NCBI GenBank assembly: GCA_038232275.1
Contig: JBBSIC010000005.1
Location: 25,185-89,184 of the forward strand
Length of the DNA stretch: 64,000 nt
Direction of reading: 5' to 3'
Source: DATLGB01 sp038232275
GTDB lineage: Bacteria > Actinomycetota > Thermoleophilia > Solirubrobacterales > Solirubrobacteraceae
The notes under the pieces are model-generated. The model was not told the DNA's origin. It saw nothing but the letters and a program-made list of their open reading frames with translations, and searched no databases. Both the position numbers and the translations under genes were made by a program. This document shows positions 52,664-61,723 of this stretch, piece after piece. Numbering within the stretch: position 1 is the stretch's first letter; each line of letters starts with the position of its first letter.

Positions 52664-54385
52664 TCATGTGGAGTTTCTTCGTTCCTCGTAGGTGACGGCG
52701 GCGTTGACGAGCGCCGCGTGGGTGAGCGCCTGGGGCAGGTTGCCCCACGCGGTGCCGTCCGGTGCTGCCTCCTCGCTGAAGAGGCCGACGTCGTTGCCCA
52801 GCGCGATCAGCGCGTCGAGCTGCTCGGCCGCCTCGTCGAGACGTCCGAGGCGCGCCAGTGCGTGCGCGCGCCAGAAGGCGCACGGGAGGAAGGTCTGCTC
52901 CTGCTCGCGCAGCTCGCTGGTGCGGTACAGCAGCGGGCCGCAGCCCAGCTCGGCGTCGATGCGCTCGAGCGTCGAGTGCCAGCGCTGCGCGTCGCGCGGC
53001 GGGTAGTCCATGAACACGCCGAGCAGGACGGCGGCGTCGAGGCCGTCCTCCCCCGCGACCGCGACGTAGGCGCTGCCGTCGTAGTGGTGGGCTTCGACGT
53101 GGTCGCGGATCTGCTCGGCGGCGGAGCGCCAGGCGCTCGCGTCGCCGGTGAGATGGCCACCGTCGGCGAGGTTCGCGGCGCGATCGAGCGCCACCCAGCA
53201 GGCCATCTTGGACCAGGTGTGCTGGCGCGGCGGGTCGGTCTCCCAGATGCCGGCGTCGTCCTCGCGCCAGCTCCGGGCGACATGGTCGGCGACCGTGGCC
53301 AGCTGCTCGGAGAGCCCCCCGGGCAGCGATCCGCCCGCGTCGACGAAGACCGCGCAGCTCTGCAACACGTCCCCGGCGCTGCCGAGCTGGCGCTGCTGGA
53401 AGGCGTGATTGCCGATCAGCACCGGCGTGGCCCCGCGGTAGCCGGCCAGATCCGCCTCGCGCTGCGGGGCCCGCGTTCCGCCGTCGAGGCGATAGTACGG
53501 CTGCAACTCGGGAAGCGTCTGGGCGATCGCCCCCGACAGCCAGCGCAGGTACGCCTCCGCGGTGGCGAGGTCTCCCAGCCGGGCGAAGGCGTCGACGACG
53601 AAGGACGAGTCGCGCAGCCAGCAGTAGCGGTAGTCGAAGTTGCGCGAACCGCCGGGCTGCTCGGGCAGCCCGAGCGTCGCCGCGGCGGCGACCGCGCCCG
53701 TGGACTTGCGGACCAGCAGCCGCAAGGCGAGGGCGCTGCGGATCACCGCCGCGTGCCAGCGACCCTCATGGCGCAGTGAGCTGCTCCAGCCCCGCCATCC
53801 CGCCATCGCGTCGTCCAGCGCCGCCATGGTCGCGTCGAACGCGGGCGCGTCCGGCGCGCTGGTGAGACTGATGAGGAGTCTGTCGCCCGCCGCAACCTCG
53901 AAGGCGCCGCGAGCACTCGCGCCGTCCCAGTTGATACCGGGAGCACCCACGGTGACGCTCGGTCCGGCACCATGGACGCGCAGCCCGTGCTCGAGGTGGT
54001 CAGCGGAGGTCGGCAGTGTCGTGCCGTCGCCGAACCGAACGGCGATCTCCCACGCCATCCGCACCCGCCCGGAGCGACCGTCTATGCGGCGTACGAGCAG
54101 CGGCTCGTCAGTCGGCCCGGCGACGAGCGCGTCGGTGACAACGGCCTGTCCGTCGCCGCACGCCCACGTGGTCTCGACGGCGTTCGTCCCGGGCAGGTAG
54201 CGGCGCTCGGCCGCCCCCTCCTCCGGGGCAAGGCTGAAGTGGCCGCCGCGGTCCGCGTCGAGCAGGCGCGCAAGCACCGGTGTCGCGTCCAGGTCCGGCA
54301 GGCACAGCCAGTCGACGGCACCGTCGGGTGCGAGCAGCGCCGCGGTCCGGCCGTCCCCGAGCACGGCATAGTGACCGGGGGACAC
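52664..54385 (-). CDS. Glycoside hydrolase family 15 (glucoamylase/trehalase-like)
   Basis: About 573 residues. The N-terminal beta-sandwich begins HYAVLGDGRTAALLAPDGAVDWLCLPDLDA, standard for bacterial GH15. The (alpha/alpha)6 catalytic domain contains NFDYRYCWLRDSSFVVDAFA, GIWETDPPRQHTWSKMACWVALDRA (general acid Glu in IWE) and LFSEEAAPDGTAWGNLPQALTHAALVNAA (catalytic base Glu near FSEE). Actinobacterial members hydrolyse trehalose or short glucans in the cytoplasm. No signal peptide is seen. GTG 54385 is preferred; an upstream TTG at 54451 is open in frame but adds non-conserved residues. Confidence 0.9.
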   Translation of the reverse strand: MSPGHYAVLGDGRTAALLAPDGAVDWLCLPDLDATPVLARLLDADRGGHFSLAPEEGAAERRYLPGTNAVETTWACGDGQAVVTDALVAGPTDEPLLVRRIDGRSGRVRMAWEIAVRFGDGTTLPTSADHLEHGLRVHGAGPSVTVGAPGINWDGASARGAFEVAAGDRLLISLTSAPDAPAFDATMAALDDAMAGWRGWSSSLRHEGRWHAAVIRSALALRLLVRKSTGAVAAAATLGLPEQPGGSRNFDYRYCWLRDSSFVVDAFARLGDLATAEAYLRWLSGAIAQTLPELQPYYRLDGGTRAPQREADLAGYRGATPVLIGNHAFQQRQLGSAGDVLQSCAVFVDAGGSLPGGLSEQLATVADHVARSWREDDAGIWETDPPRQHTWSKMACWVALDRAANLADGGHLTGDASAWRSAAEQIRDHVEAHHYDGSAYVAVAGEDGLDAAVLLGVFMDYPPRDAQRWHSTLERIDAELGCGPLLYRTSELREQEQTFLPCAFWRAHALARLGRLDEAAEQLDALIALGNDVGLFSEEAAPDGTAWGNLPQALTHAALVNAAVTYEERRNST

Positions 54386-54510
54386 GTCGCCGGCGCGGGG
54401 CAGAGCGAGCACCAGTGATCGGTAACCGGGACGCGCGTACGCCAACCGCAACGTGATCTTCGACGGACATCGTGGTTTCCTGGTTCCCGGGTGCGGATAG
54501 GCATCGGACG

Positions 54511-55512
54511 ATGAGTTCTCCGGCGTCCCGCACCATCGTCATCACCGGTGCCTCGGCAGGCGTCGGGCGCGCGACGGCCCGTGCTTTCGCCGGGCGCGGT
54601 GCGCGACTTGGCCTAATCGCGCGCGGGCGAGCCGGTCTCGACGCCGCCGTGCGCGAGGTCGAGCAGGCCGGGGGCGAGGCCCTCGCCGTTCCCTGCGATG
54701 TCGCCGACGCCAACGCCCTCGAGGCGGCCGCCGTCGCGATCGAGGAGCGCTTCGGACCAATCGACGTGTGGGTCAACGTGGCAATGACGGCGGTGCTCGC
54801 CGAGGTCGCCGAGACGACCGCCGACGAGTTTCGTCGCGTGACCGAGGTCACCTACCTCGGGGCGGTGCACGGCTTCCAGACGGCCCTGCGGCGGATGCTG
54901 CCGCGCGACAACGGCAAGATCGTCCAGGTGGGCTCCGCGCTCGGCCGTCGGGGCATCCCGCTGCAGGCGACCTACTGCGGCGCCAAGCACGCCGTCCAGG
55001 GCTTTTACGAGTCGCTGCGGACCGAGTTGCGCCATCGCGGCTCGAACGTCTCGGTATCGATCGTCCAGCTCCCGGGCCTCGACACGACCCAATTCACCTG
55101 GGTGCGCGCCCGCACGAAGAATGCCCCGCAGCCTGTCGCGCCGATCTACAAGCCCGAGGTCGCTGCCCGCGCGATCGTGTGGGCCGCCGAGCACGACCGG
55201 CGCGAGATCTGGGTCGGTGCGCCCACCGTATGGACGATCATCGGCAACCGGCTCGCGCCTTGGATCGCGGAGCGCTACCTCGCAGCCACCGGGTTCAGCG
55301 GCCAGCAGACCAACGAGCCACTCGATCGCAACCGGGCCGACTACCTCCTCCACCCACTCGACGACAAGCGCGATCACGGCTCCGCGGGGCCGTTCGGCGA
55401 CCGCTCCCACGGCCAAAGCCCGCAGCTGGTTCTGTCGATGCACCGCCGCACGGCCTGGACGACGCTCGCCGGGGCCGCGACGGCCGCCGTCCTCGCCGTG
55501 GCGCGCCGCTGA
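54511..55512 (+). CDS. SDR-family oxidoreductase with C-terminal extension
   Basis: A 333-residue short-chain dehydrogenase. The cofactor motif is VITGASAGVGRATARAF. Catalytic Ser in VGSALGRRG and YxxxK in TYCGAKHAV are intact. The usual NNAG motif reads VNVAM. Residues 235-333 extend beyond the core and end in a hydrophobic stretch (TAWTTLAGAATAAVLAVARR) that may anchor it in the membrane. ATG 54511 was chosen at the natural domain start. The next gene begins one base after the stop. Confidence 0.87.
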   Translation: MSSPASRTIVITGASAGVGRATARAFAGRGARLGLIARGRAGLDAAVREVEQAGGEALAVPCDVADANALEAAAVAIEERFGPIDVWVNVAMTAVLAEVAETTADEFRRVTEVTYLGAVHGFQTALRRMLPRDNGKIVQVGSALGRRGIPLQATYCGAKHAVQGFYESLRTELRHRGSNVSVSIVQLPGLDTTQFTWVRARTKNAPQPVAPIYKPEVAARAIVWAAEHDRREIWVGAPTVWTIIGNRLAPWIAERYLAATGFSGQQTNEPLDRNRADYLLHPLDDKRDHGSAGPFGDRSHGQSPQLVLSMHRRTAWTTLAGAATAAVLAVARR

Positions 55513-55513
55513 A

Positions 55514-55852
55514 GTGCACCCGGCCCGCGAGGTAATCGCCGTCCGGTTTGTCGCGGGAGCCGCCCTGCTGGCGCGTCCCCGAGTCGTGCTCACCCCGCTT
55601 GGCGGACGTCCGCCGGACCGCGCCGCGATCCTCTACGCGCGCGTGCTCGGTGTCCGGCACCTGATCGAGGCGACCCTGCTCGTTCGGCAACCGTCCCCGC
55701 TCGTGCTCCGCGCCGGAGCGGCGATCGACGCCATCCACGCTGCGAGCGCCTTCGCCCTCGCTGAGACGGATCATCACCGCCGTCTCGCGACGGTTAACAC
55801 CGCCTCTGCCGCTGCGTTCGCCGCCGCCGGAGTCGCCACCGCCCGGCGCTGA
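55514..55852 (+). CDS. Small hydrophobic protein, unknown
   Basis: A 112-residue protein from GTG 55514, right after the SDR stop (spacing 1 base), probably co-transcribed. Ala-rich with two or three weak membrane segments (VRFVAGAALLARPRVVL, YARVLGVRHLIEATLLV, AAAFAAAGVATA). The motif ARVLGVRHLIEA resembles small actinobacterial membrane proteins without assigned function. Confidence 0.6.
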   Translation: MHPAREVIAVRFVAGAALLARPRVVLTPLGGRPPDRAAILYARVLGVRHLIEATLLVRQPSPLVLRAGAAIDAIHAASAFALAETDHHRRLATVNTASAAAFAAAGVATARR

Positions 55853-55856
55853 CCCG

Positions 55857-56270
55857 TCAGCGCGAGAAACGGAGGGTCCGACCCCTCACGGTGCCCTCGG
55901 CGCGCGCGGACGGCAGCCGCGCCGCCACTCCGGCGCCGGCCAGCACCCCCACCCCCGCCGCCACGACACCCCACCGCTTCATCCGCAGCGAGCGCGGCGG
56001 CTGGACGCGGTTGGCGTAGTAGCGGTCTTCAGGCCTGCCGGCCGTCCAGCCCGTCGGTCCGTTCTCACGCGCGAGCTTCATCACCTGGGCGATGCCGCCG
56101 AAGGCCAGCGCGAAGGGGAACAGGAATTTTCCGGATTCCGTGGTCCCGTACCACCCCGCCACGTTGGCCGCGACCACGAAGGTCGCACCGGCGAAGCCGA
56201 AGAGCCCAAGGATCGAAGGCGCTGCGATGGGCTGCAGGAACACCCGAGGTCTGGTCGAGCCATTGCTCAT
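55857..56270 (-). CDS. Truncated GPR1/FUN34/SatP-like membrane protein
   Basis: A 137-residue frame. APSILGLFGFAGATFVVAAN and FLFPFALAFGGIAQVMKLAR match the first helices of the acetate/succinate transporter family SatP. Full members have about 200 residues and six helices; here homology stops after two or three, and the tail (RMKRWGVVAAGVGVLAGAGV) is unrelated. It is probably a gene fragment with a new 3' end. Bases 56271-56442 upstream hold no gene. Confidence 0.55.
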   Translation of the reverse strand: MSNGSTRPRVFLQPIAAPSILGLFGFAGATFVVAANVAGWYGTTESGKFLFPFALAFGGIAQVMKLARENGPTGWTAGRPEDRYYANRVQPPRSLRMKRWGVVAAGVGVLAGAGVAARLPSARAEGTVRGRTLRFSR

Positions 56271-56442
56271 GCTCGCCGTGCCCGTTCTGACGGGCTCTCG
56301 TGGATACCGATTGGACGGACATGAAGGAAACCATCTCCTTTCGTCAGGATCAGGTACGCCGCTTTACTGCCCGGTCCCGCAAGGCATGCCCTGTCGTGCT
56401 GTCCTTCGAGCAACAAGGGTGCGGCTGGACTGGCTTTCCGCC

Positions 56443-56877
56443 TCAGTCCGCCGAGTCCTCGGCGACGCGCAGCTCGAGCGCCTGCACCAGCACGTAGAGG
56501 ACGGAGGCGCAGAACGACGCGAGTGCCCAGCCGATCCAGCTACCGATCACGGCGCTGACGCCTGCTGCCGCGAGCACCGCGAGGCCGACCGCGAAGACGT
56601 CGGTGGCCGTGGCAATGAGCCGGATCCGATCAGGTTCCGCCATCTCCACCTCACGGGTGGCCAGCGCCACGGCCCCGAGTTGAAGCACGGTGAACGCGAG
56701 TACGGCGGCGAGGGCGAAGAGCAGGAGGTCCAAGAGCGAGGGCGTTCCGAGGTTACGCGTCGTTGCGGCATAGCTCACCGTGATCGCGATCGAGTATCCG
56801 AACGCCTGGGCGTTGCCGGTCAATGCCGCGGCGAGCGAGTGCGCGTAGCGGCGCGCGGCAGCGGGCGGTCTCGGCAC
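56443..56877 (-). CDS. Small four-helix membrane protein, unknown
   Basis: A 144-residue protein from GTG 56877. Helices are FGYSIAITVSYAATT, LLLFALAAVLAFTVLQLGAVAL, ATDVFAVGLAVLAAAGVSAVIG and FCASVLYVLVQALEL. It shares length, helix order and an initial amphipathic RRYAHSLAAALTGNAQAFGY segment with the broken gene at 52173-52611, so the two are paralogues within the island. The function is unknown. Confidence 0.65.
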   Translation of the reverse strand: MPRPPAAARRYAHSLAAALTGNAQAFGYSIAITVSYAATTRNLGTPSLLDLLLFALAAVLAFTVLQLGAVALATREVEMAEPDRIRLIATATDVFAVGLAVLAAAGVSAVIGSWIGWALASFCASVLYVLVQALELRVAEDSAD

Positions 56878-57273
56878 GGGTGCGGAGCGTACGCCACCGC
56901 CATGGGTTGGAGCCGGCCGCCGCGCGGCTCGGCGAGATGAAGCCGGCCATGAGGCCAGCGCGATGGCTGACCATATCCGGTGATCTCCGCATCTGGCTCT
57001 TCGCGCAGATGACCCGTTCGCCGCAGTCGATCCGCCTGGCGCCCACGCTCGCGGGGTGCGCGGTGCTTGGCCTGATCTCGCTGTACTGGCCCGTTGGAGC
57101 GCCGGGACCGGCGCTAAACCGTCCTGCTGAGGCTTCCGGCGGTCGCGCTGCGGGCCGACGGTCTGCCGCGGCGTCGTCCGCCGATACCGTGCCCGCCTTG
57201 AAGATCGCCAGTTGCTCGAGTGCGGCTCCCGCGCAGAGCACCAGGCCAGCGCCGCCGCGACGAGTCGCGAAGC
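56878..57273. other. Gene-poor stretch left of direct-repeat copy 2
   Basis: Several frames are open on both strands, but none shows conserved motifs or gene-like starts. On the minus strand the 14-codon ATPase start from the repeat (MDELENPFRPGAGS) runs into unrelated sequence, so the ATPase gene is absent here. It is likely rearranged or decayed DNA. Confidence 0.5.
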
Positions 57274-57396
57274 GACTACCGGCACCGGGCCGGAACGGGT
57301 TCTCGAGCTCGTCCAAGGTTGATAGAGCTTACCGTGACTTACCGAAGTTCGTGTTCTAGAGGATAAGATAGGAAAGGTCTATCAAGACCGTCGAAG
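57274..57396. repeat. 123-bp direct repeat, copy 2
   Basis: Identical to 49597-49719 except for three substitutions. It keeps the TTGATAGA (57319-57326) / TCTATCAA (57378-57385) inverted pair at the same 59-base spacing. Only the first 14 ATPase codons are present. The upstream side carries the end of the 124-residue gene at 57339-57713. Confidence 0.9.
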
Positions 57397-57713
57397 TTGG
57401 GATCGGTGGGTCCGCCTGGGATCGGCTCGCTCGTGTGGTCTTCGGGGTTATCGAGCATCACGCCGCCGATGCTGACGCCGCCGCCCTCGTGACGCACTAG
57501 GTCGGCGAGGCCGAGCTGGCTGGTCGCGGCCTCGCCGTATGGCTCGCCGTCGTCGCTGCCGCCGAGGGTCAGGAACTTGGCCTTGCCGCCTGGCCAGTCA
57601 CCGAGCTTTGCGGGAAGCTCGTCAGCGTTCTCCAGCTCCTCGATCTCCTCATGGGCGGCCTTGAGCTCCTTGGTCGCTGCGTCTTCGGGCGTGCGTGTGT
57701 CACTCGATGGCAT
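57339..57713 (-). CDS. Hypothetical acidic protein ending in the direct repeat
   Basis: A 124-residue soluble protein starting at ATG 57713. It has a coiled acidic N-terminus (TKELKAAHEEIEELENADEL) and a Gly/Asp-rich body (GDWPGGKAKFLTLGGSDDG, GGGVSIGGVMLDNPEDHTSE). The last 18 residues (FDGLDRPFLSYPLEHELR) are encoded by repeat copy 2, and a near-identical tail is readable next to copy 1. The original 3' end may thus have been lost by recombination. I do not recognise the family. Confidence 0.5.
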   Translation of the reverse strand: MPSSDTRTPEDAATKELKAAHEEIEELENADELPAKLGDWPGGKAKFLTLGGSDDGEPYGEAATSQLGLADLVRHEGGGVSIGGVMLDNPEDHTSEPIPGGPTDPNFDGLDRPFLSYPLEHELR

Positions 57714-57964
57714 CAGCGATACGGACGCCTTCGCGATGCTACCCGAGCACTCCCACCGCTCCAATCGCAAGATCCTCGACCTTGCAGCAGCGGTCGTAGA
57801 CGGTCGCCGCCTGCTCCCCGGGGACCGTCGAACCCTGAGGGAGGTCCCTGAACCGCAAGGTCGGACTGGGATCGACCCGAAGCGCCGGGTCGCCCGTTCG
57901 TTCCGGGGAGCTATCTGCGGATTGACGCGCTACCGCAACCGGAGCCTGGGTACGGCCACTCCCG

Positions 57965-59554
57965 ATGAGATTTCTCGCGTTCGCCCTGTCCGTGCTGCTG
58001 CTCGCGGGCGCGGCCGCCGCCGCCGCCCTCAGCGGGTCGGTGGGCTGGGTGGTCGTGGCTGTGCTGCTCGGCGCCGTGGTGGCGACCGGGATCTACGACC
58101 TCGTCCAGCGTCGGCACAGCATCCTGCGCAACTATCCGCTCCTCGGCCATGTGCGTTTCGCCCTGGAGACGCTGCGACCGGAGCTGCAGCAGTACTTCAT
58201 CGAGCGCAACTTCGACGGACGGCCCTACGACCGCGATACCCGGACCTCGATCTATCAGCGCGCCAAGGGCATGAAGGACGAGCAGGCATTTGGGACCGAG
58301 CGCGACGTGACCGCGCCGGGCTACGAGTGGCTGCTGCACAGCACTGCTCCGCTGGAACCCCCCGAGACCCCTCCGCTCGTGCACGTCGGCGGGCCGGACT
58401 GCACCCAGCCCTACGACATGGCACTTCTCAACGTGTCGGCCATGAGCTTCGGCGCGCTGTCCGGCGCCGCGCTGCGCGCGCTCAATCAAGGCGCCGCGGC
58501 AGGCGGCTTCGCTCACGACACGGGTGAGGGCGGGCTGACGGACTATCACCTCGAAGGTGGCGGTGATCTCGTGTGGGAGCTCGGCAGCGGCTACTTCGGC
58601 GCACGGACCGACGACGGCGACTTCGACGCGGAAATGTTCCGGGACAAGTCGGCGCATCCGCACGTGAAGTGCGTGTCGCTGAAGCTCAGCCAGGGTGCCA
58701 AGCCCGGCATCGGCGGCCAGCGGCCCGGCGGCAAGGTCACCGCCGAGATCGCCGCCGCGCGCGGCGTCGAGGCGGGCGAGTCGTGCGTGAGCCCGCCGGC
58801 CCACCGGGTGTTCTCCACCCCGCGCGAGCTGGTCCGCTTCATCGCCCGCATGCGCGAGCTGGCGGGCGGCAAGCCCGCGGGTTTCAAGCTGTGCGTCGGC
58901 ACCCGCCACGAGGTGCTGGCCATCTGCAAGGCGATGGTCGACGAGGACGTCACGCCGGACTTCATCGTCGTAGACGGCGCCGAGGGCGGGACGGGCGCCG
59001 CGCCGATGGAGTACGCCGACAATGTCGGCACACCACTGACCGAGGGGCTGATGATCGTGCACAACGCACTGGTCGGGACCGGGCTGCGCGACCGCATCCG
59101 CATTGGCGCGAGCGGCAAGGTTGCGACGGGCAGCGACATCGTCAAGCGACTCGCGCAGGGGGCCGACTACACCAACGCCGCCCGCGCGATGATGATGGCC
59201 GTCGGCTGCATCCAGTCCCAGGAGTGCCACCTGAACACCTGCCCGGTCGGGGTCGCGACGCAGGACCCCAAGCGGGCACGCGCGCTCGACGTACCCTCCA
59301 AGACCGAGCGCGTGCACCGCTACCAAGCCGCCGCGGTCGCCGAGGCGACGCGCATCATGGCGTCGATGGGCATCGACGATCCCGCCAAGCTCGAGCCGCG
59401 CCACGTCGTGCGCCGGGTCGACCAGTACACCACGATGAACTACGCCGACCTTTACGAATGGCTCGAACCGGGCCAGCTGCTCGATGCGCCGCCAGCCGAC
59501 TGGGCGGCCGACTGGGCCCGCGCCGACGCCGACTCCTTCGCGGCCGCGCGATGA
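57965..59554 (+). CDS. FMN-binding glutamate synthase family protein
   Basis: A 529-residue protein. It has an N-terminal membrane region (two helices, FLAFALSVLLLAGAAAAAAL and VGWVVVAVLLGAVVATGIY), then the GltB-type alpha/beta barrel: NVSAMSFGALSGAALRALN, HDTGEGGLTDYH, KLSQGAKPGIGGQRPGGK, FIVVDGAEGGTGAAP, IGASGKVATGSD and the Cys-rich GCIQSQECHLNTCPVGVATQ, which binds an iron-sulfur cluster. It lacks the amidotransferase domain, as in stand-alone members whose real substrate is uncertain. The stop overlaps the next gene (ATGA), suggesting a shared electron path. Confidence 0.88.
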   Translation: MRFLAFALSVLLLAGAAAAAALSGSVGWVVVAVLLGAVVATGIYDLVQRRHSILRNYPLLGHVRFALETLRPELQQYFIERNFDGRPYDRDTRTSIYQRAKGMKDEQAFGTERDVTAPGYEWLLHSTAPLEPPETPPLVHVGGPDCTQPYDMALLNVSAMSFGALSGAALRALNQGAAAGGFAHDTGEGGLTDYHLEGGGDLVWELGSGYFGARTDDGDFDAEMFRDKSAHPHVKCVSLKLSQGAKPGIGGQRPGGKVTAEIAAARGVEAGESCVSPPAHRVFSTPRELVRFIARMRELAGGKPAGFKLCVGTRHEVLAICKAMVDEDVTPDFIVVDGAEGGTGAAPMEYADNVGTPLTEGLMIVHNALVGTGLRDRIRIGASGKVATGSDIVKRLAQGADYTNAARAMMMAVGCIQSQECHLNTCPVGVATQDPKRARALDVPSKTERVHRYQAAAVAEATRIMASMGIDDPAKLEPRHVVRRVDQYTTMNYADLYEWLEPGQLLDAPPADWAADWARADADSFAAAR

Positions 59555-61281
59555 GCACGGTCGCCGAAGTCATCGTCGACGCGCTCGTCGAGCAGGGCGT
59601 CCGCCACGTCTGGGGTGTCGTCGGTGATGCCTTGAATCCCGTCACCGACGCTATCCGGCGCACGGAGGGCATCGAGTGGATGGGCGTCCGCCACGAGGAG
59701 GCGGGCGCGTTCGCCGCCTCCGCGCAGGCCCAGCTGACCGGCACGCTCGCCGTCTGCATGGGCACGGTCGGCCCCGGCTCGATCCACCTGCTCAACGGGC
59801 TCTACGACGCCAAGAAGTCACACGCTCCCGTGCTCGCCCTGTGCGGCCAGGTCCCGCTGGCGCACATGGGCACGGACTTCTTCCAGGAGGTCGACAACGA
59901 CGCGCTCTTCGCCGACGTCGCTGCCTTCCGCCACACGATCACGAGCCCCGAGCAGATGCCCGGCCTGCTCGAGCGCGGCGTGCAGACGGCGCTCGTGCAG
60001 CGCACGGTGTCCGTACTGACCCTGCCCGGCGACGTCGGGGGAATGGACATGCCCAAGCACGCCCCGGCCGCGCGGTTCGTGAGCGGCCCGGCCCGCGTCG
60101 TACCCGATCCGACTGTCGTCGCCGACGCCGCCGGACGGATCGATGCGGCCGAGACGGTGGCGATGCTGGTCGGCATCGGCGCCCGCGAGGCACGCGATGA
60201 CGTGCTCGCGCTCGCAGACCGGCTGTCGGCTCCGATGGTCCTCACGCTCAAGGCCAAGGAGGGACTCGAGCGCGACAACCCGTTTCAGGTCGGTCAAAGC
60301 GGTCTGATCGGCAACCCCGCGTCCCGGCGGGCCATGGAGGGCGCTGACCTGTTGTTGATGCTGGGCACCGACTTCCCGTATCCCGACTGGTACCCGGCCG
60401 GCAAGGTCGTGATCCAGGTCGACGACCGCGGCGCGCACATCGGCCGCCGCACCGCTGTCGACCTCGGAGTCGTCGGCGACGCCGGCCTCACCGTCGCCGC
60501 GCTGCTGGAACGCGTCGCGGCCAAACCCGACCGCAGCCACCTCGAAGACTCCACCGAGCACTTCCGGGCGTGGCGCAACCGGCAGCTCGAGCTGACCGAC
60601 CCCGACTACGACCACAAGGGAATCGTCGGCCGGGTACGAGCGAAGCTCGACAACCCCGAGGCCCGGATCCGACCCGAAGCGGTCGCCGCCGCCATCGACG
60701 CGCACGCCGCCCAGGACGCGATCTTCACCACCGACACCGGCATGTCGACCGTCTGGCTGTCACGCTTCGTCGAGCTCACCGGCACACGCCGGCTCGTGGG
60801 CTCCTACAACCTCGGCTCGATGGCCAACGCGATGCCGCAGGCGCTCGGTGCGCAAGCCCTCGACCGCGACCGCCAGGTGATCGCCTTCTGCGGCGACGGC
60901 GGTCTCACCATGCTCCTCGGCGACCTGATCACGGCGGTCAGCCACCAACTCCCGATCGTCGTCGTCGTCTTCAATAACGGGCGGCTGGGGATGGTCAAGC
61001 TCGAGCAGGAGCAAGGCGGCAGGCCCGAGTTCGGCACGCAACTCGCCAACCCCGACCTCGCCGCCGTGGCGACCGCGATCGGCCTGCACGGCGTGCGCGT
61101 CGAGGATCCCAGCACGCTCGACACCGCCATCCGGGACGGGCTGATGCACCCCGGCCCGGTTCTGCTCGACGTCGTCACCAATCCCGACGAGATCTCGCTG
61201 CCGCCCAGGACGACCGCGTCTGATGCCTGGGGCTTCGCCATCGCCAAGCTCACCGAGGAGCTCGACAGCCGCGGCACCTGA
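59551..61281 (+). CDS. poxB: ThDP-dependent pyruvate oxidase/dehydrogenase-like enzyme (PoxB type)
   Basis: A 576-residue enzyme. The N-terminal ThDP domain has catalytic Glu in WMGVRHEEAGAFAAS, and the middle domain has FAD-type features (LVGIGAREARDDVLALAD). The C-terminal ThDP motif is FCGDGGLTMLLGDLITAVSH followed by VVFNNGRLGMVK. It fits pyruvate:quinone oxidoreductases that make acetate and CO2. The C-terminus lacks an obvious long amphipathic lipid-binding helix, so membrane coupling is uncertain. It is translationally coupled to the upstream GltB-like protein. Confidence 0.82.
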   Translation: MSTVAEVIVDALVEQGVRHVWGVVGDALNPVTDAIRRTEGIEWMGVRHEEAGAFAASAQAQLTGTLAVCMGTVGPGSIHLLNGLYDAKKSHAPVLALCGQVPLAHMGTDFFQEVDNDALFADVAAFRHTITSPEQMPGLLERGVQTALVQRTVSVLTLPGDVGGMDMPKHAPAARFVSGPARVVPDPTVVADAAGRIDAAETVAMLVGIGAREARDDVLALADRLSAPMVLTLKAKEGLERDNPFQVGQSGLIGNPASRRAMEGADLLLMLGTDFPYPDWYPAGKVVIQVDDRGAHIGRRTAVDLGVVGDAGLTVAALLERVAAKPDRSHLEDSTEHFRAWRNRQLELTDPDYDHKGIVGRVRAKLDNPEARIRPEAVAAAIDAHAAQDAIFTTDTGMSTVWLSRFVELTGTRRLVGSYNLGSMANAMPQALGAQALDRDRQVIAFCGDGGLTMLLGDLITAVSHQLPIVVVVFNNGRLGMVKLEQEQGGRPEFGTQLANPDLAAVATAIGLHGVRVEDPSTLDTAIRDGLMHPGPVLLDVVTNPDEISLPPRTTASDAWGFAIAKLTEELDSRGT

Positions 61282-61348
61282 TCGGCCCGATCGCCCGGCT
61301 CGCCGCCGGCGCGACGGACGTCACGCCTGCGATGCGGGCCCTCCTCGG

Positions 61349-61602
61349 TCACTTCAGCGCGATCAGCGTGCCGCTCTCGGAGCCTGCGACGAGCAGGCCC
61401 TTTGAGGTGAGCACGGGATAGGAGTACACGGTGCCCCCGAGCCTTCGACCGGTCCGGGCACCACCGCTCCCTCGAGCTTGCGCCGCCAGGCGACGTCGGC
61501 GGTCTGCGGGCCTGCCGGACGGCCGGCGATCCGGCCGAGTGCGCGCTTCGACGTTTCGTTGGCGATGACGAGCATGCGGTACGGCGAATCATCAGATGAC
61601 AT
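61349..61602 (-). pseudogene. PQQ-type beta-propeller gene remnant
   Basis: The frame begins MSSDDSPYRMLVIANETSKR and continues to ADVAWRRKLEGAVVPGPVEG. After one frame change it reads GGTVYSYPVLTSKGLLVAGS and ESGTLIALK, with stop at 61349. The second part matches last blades of PQQ-like propellers (GGTVY, GLLVAG, GTLIALK). The first part seems to come from another gene. It is a decayed chimera with no function. Confidence 0.55.
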
Positions 61603-61723
61603 GGTCTCTACGCATGGTCAGCCCGCGGAACGTGGCAGCGCCGGTCGTCGCCGGACACCGCTTGTAACGCCGGGACCGGCTCGAGTCACCTAGCTAGACG
61701 TCCACCGCAATGCAGGAGGACCC

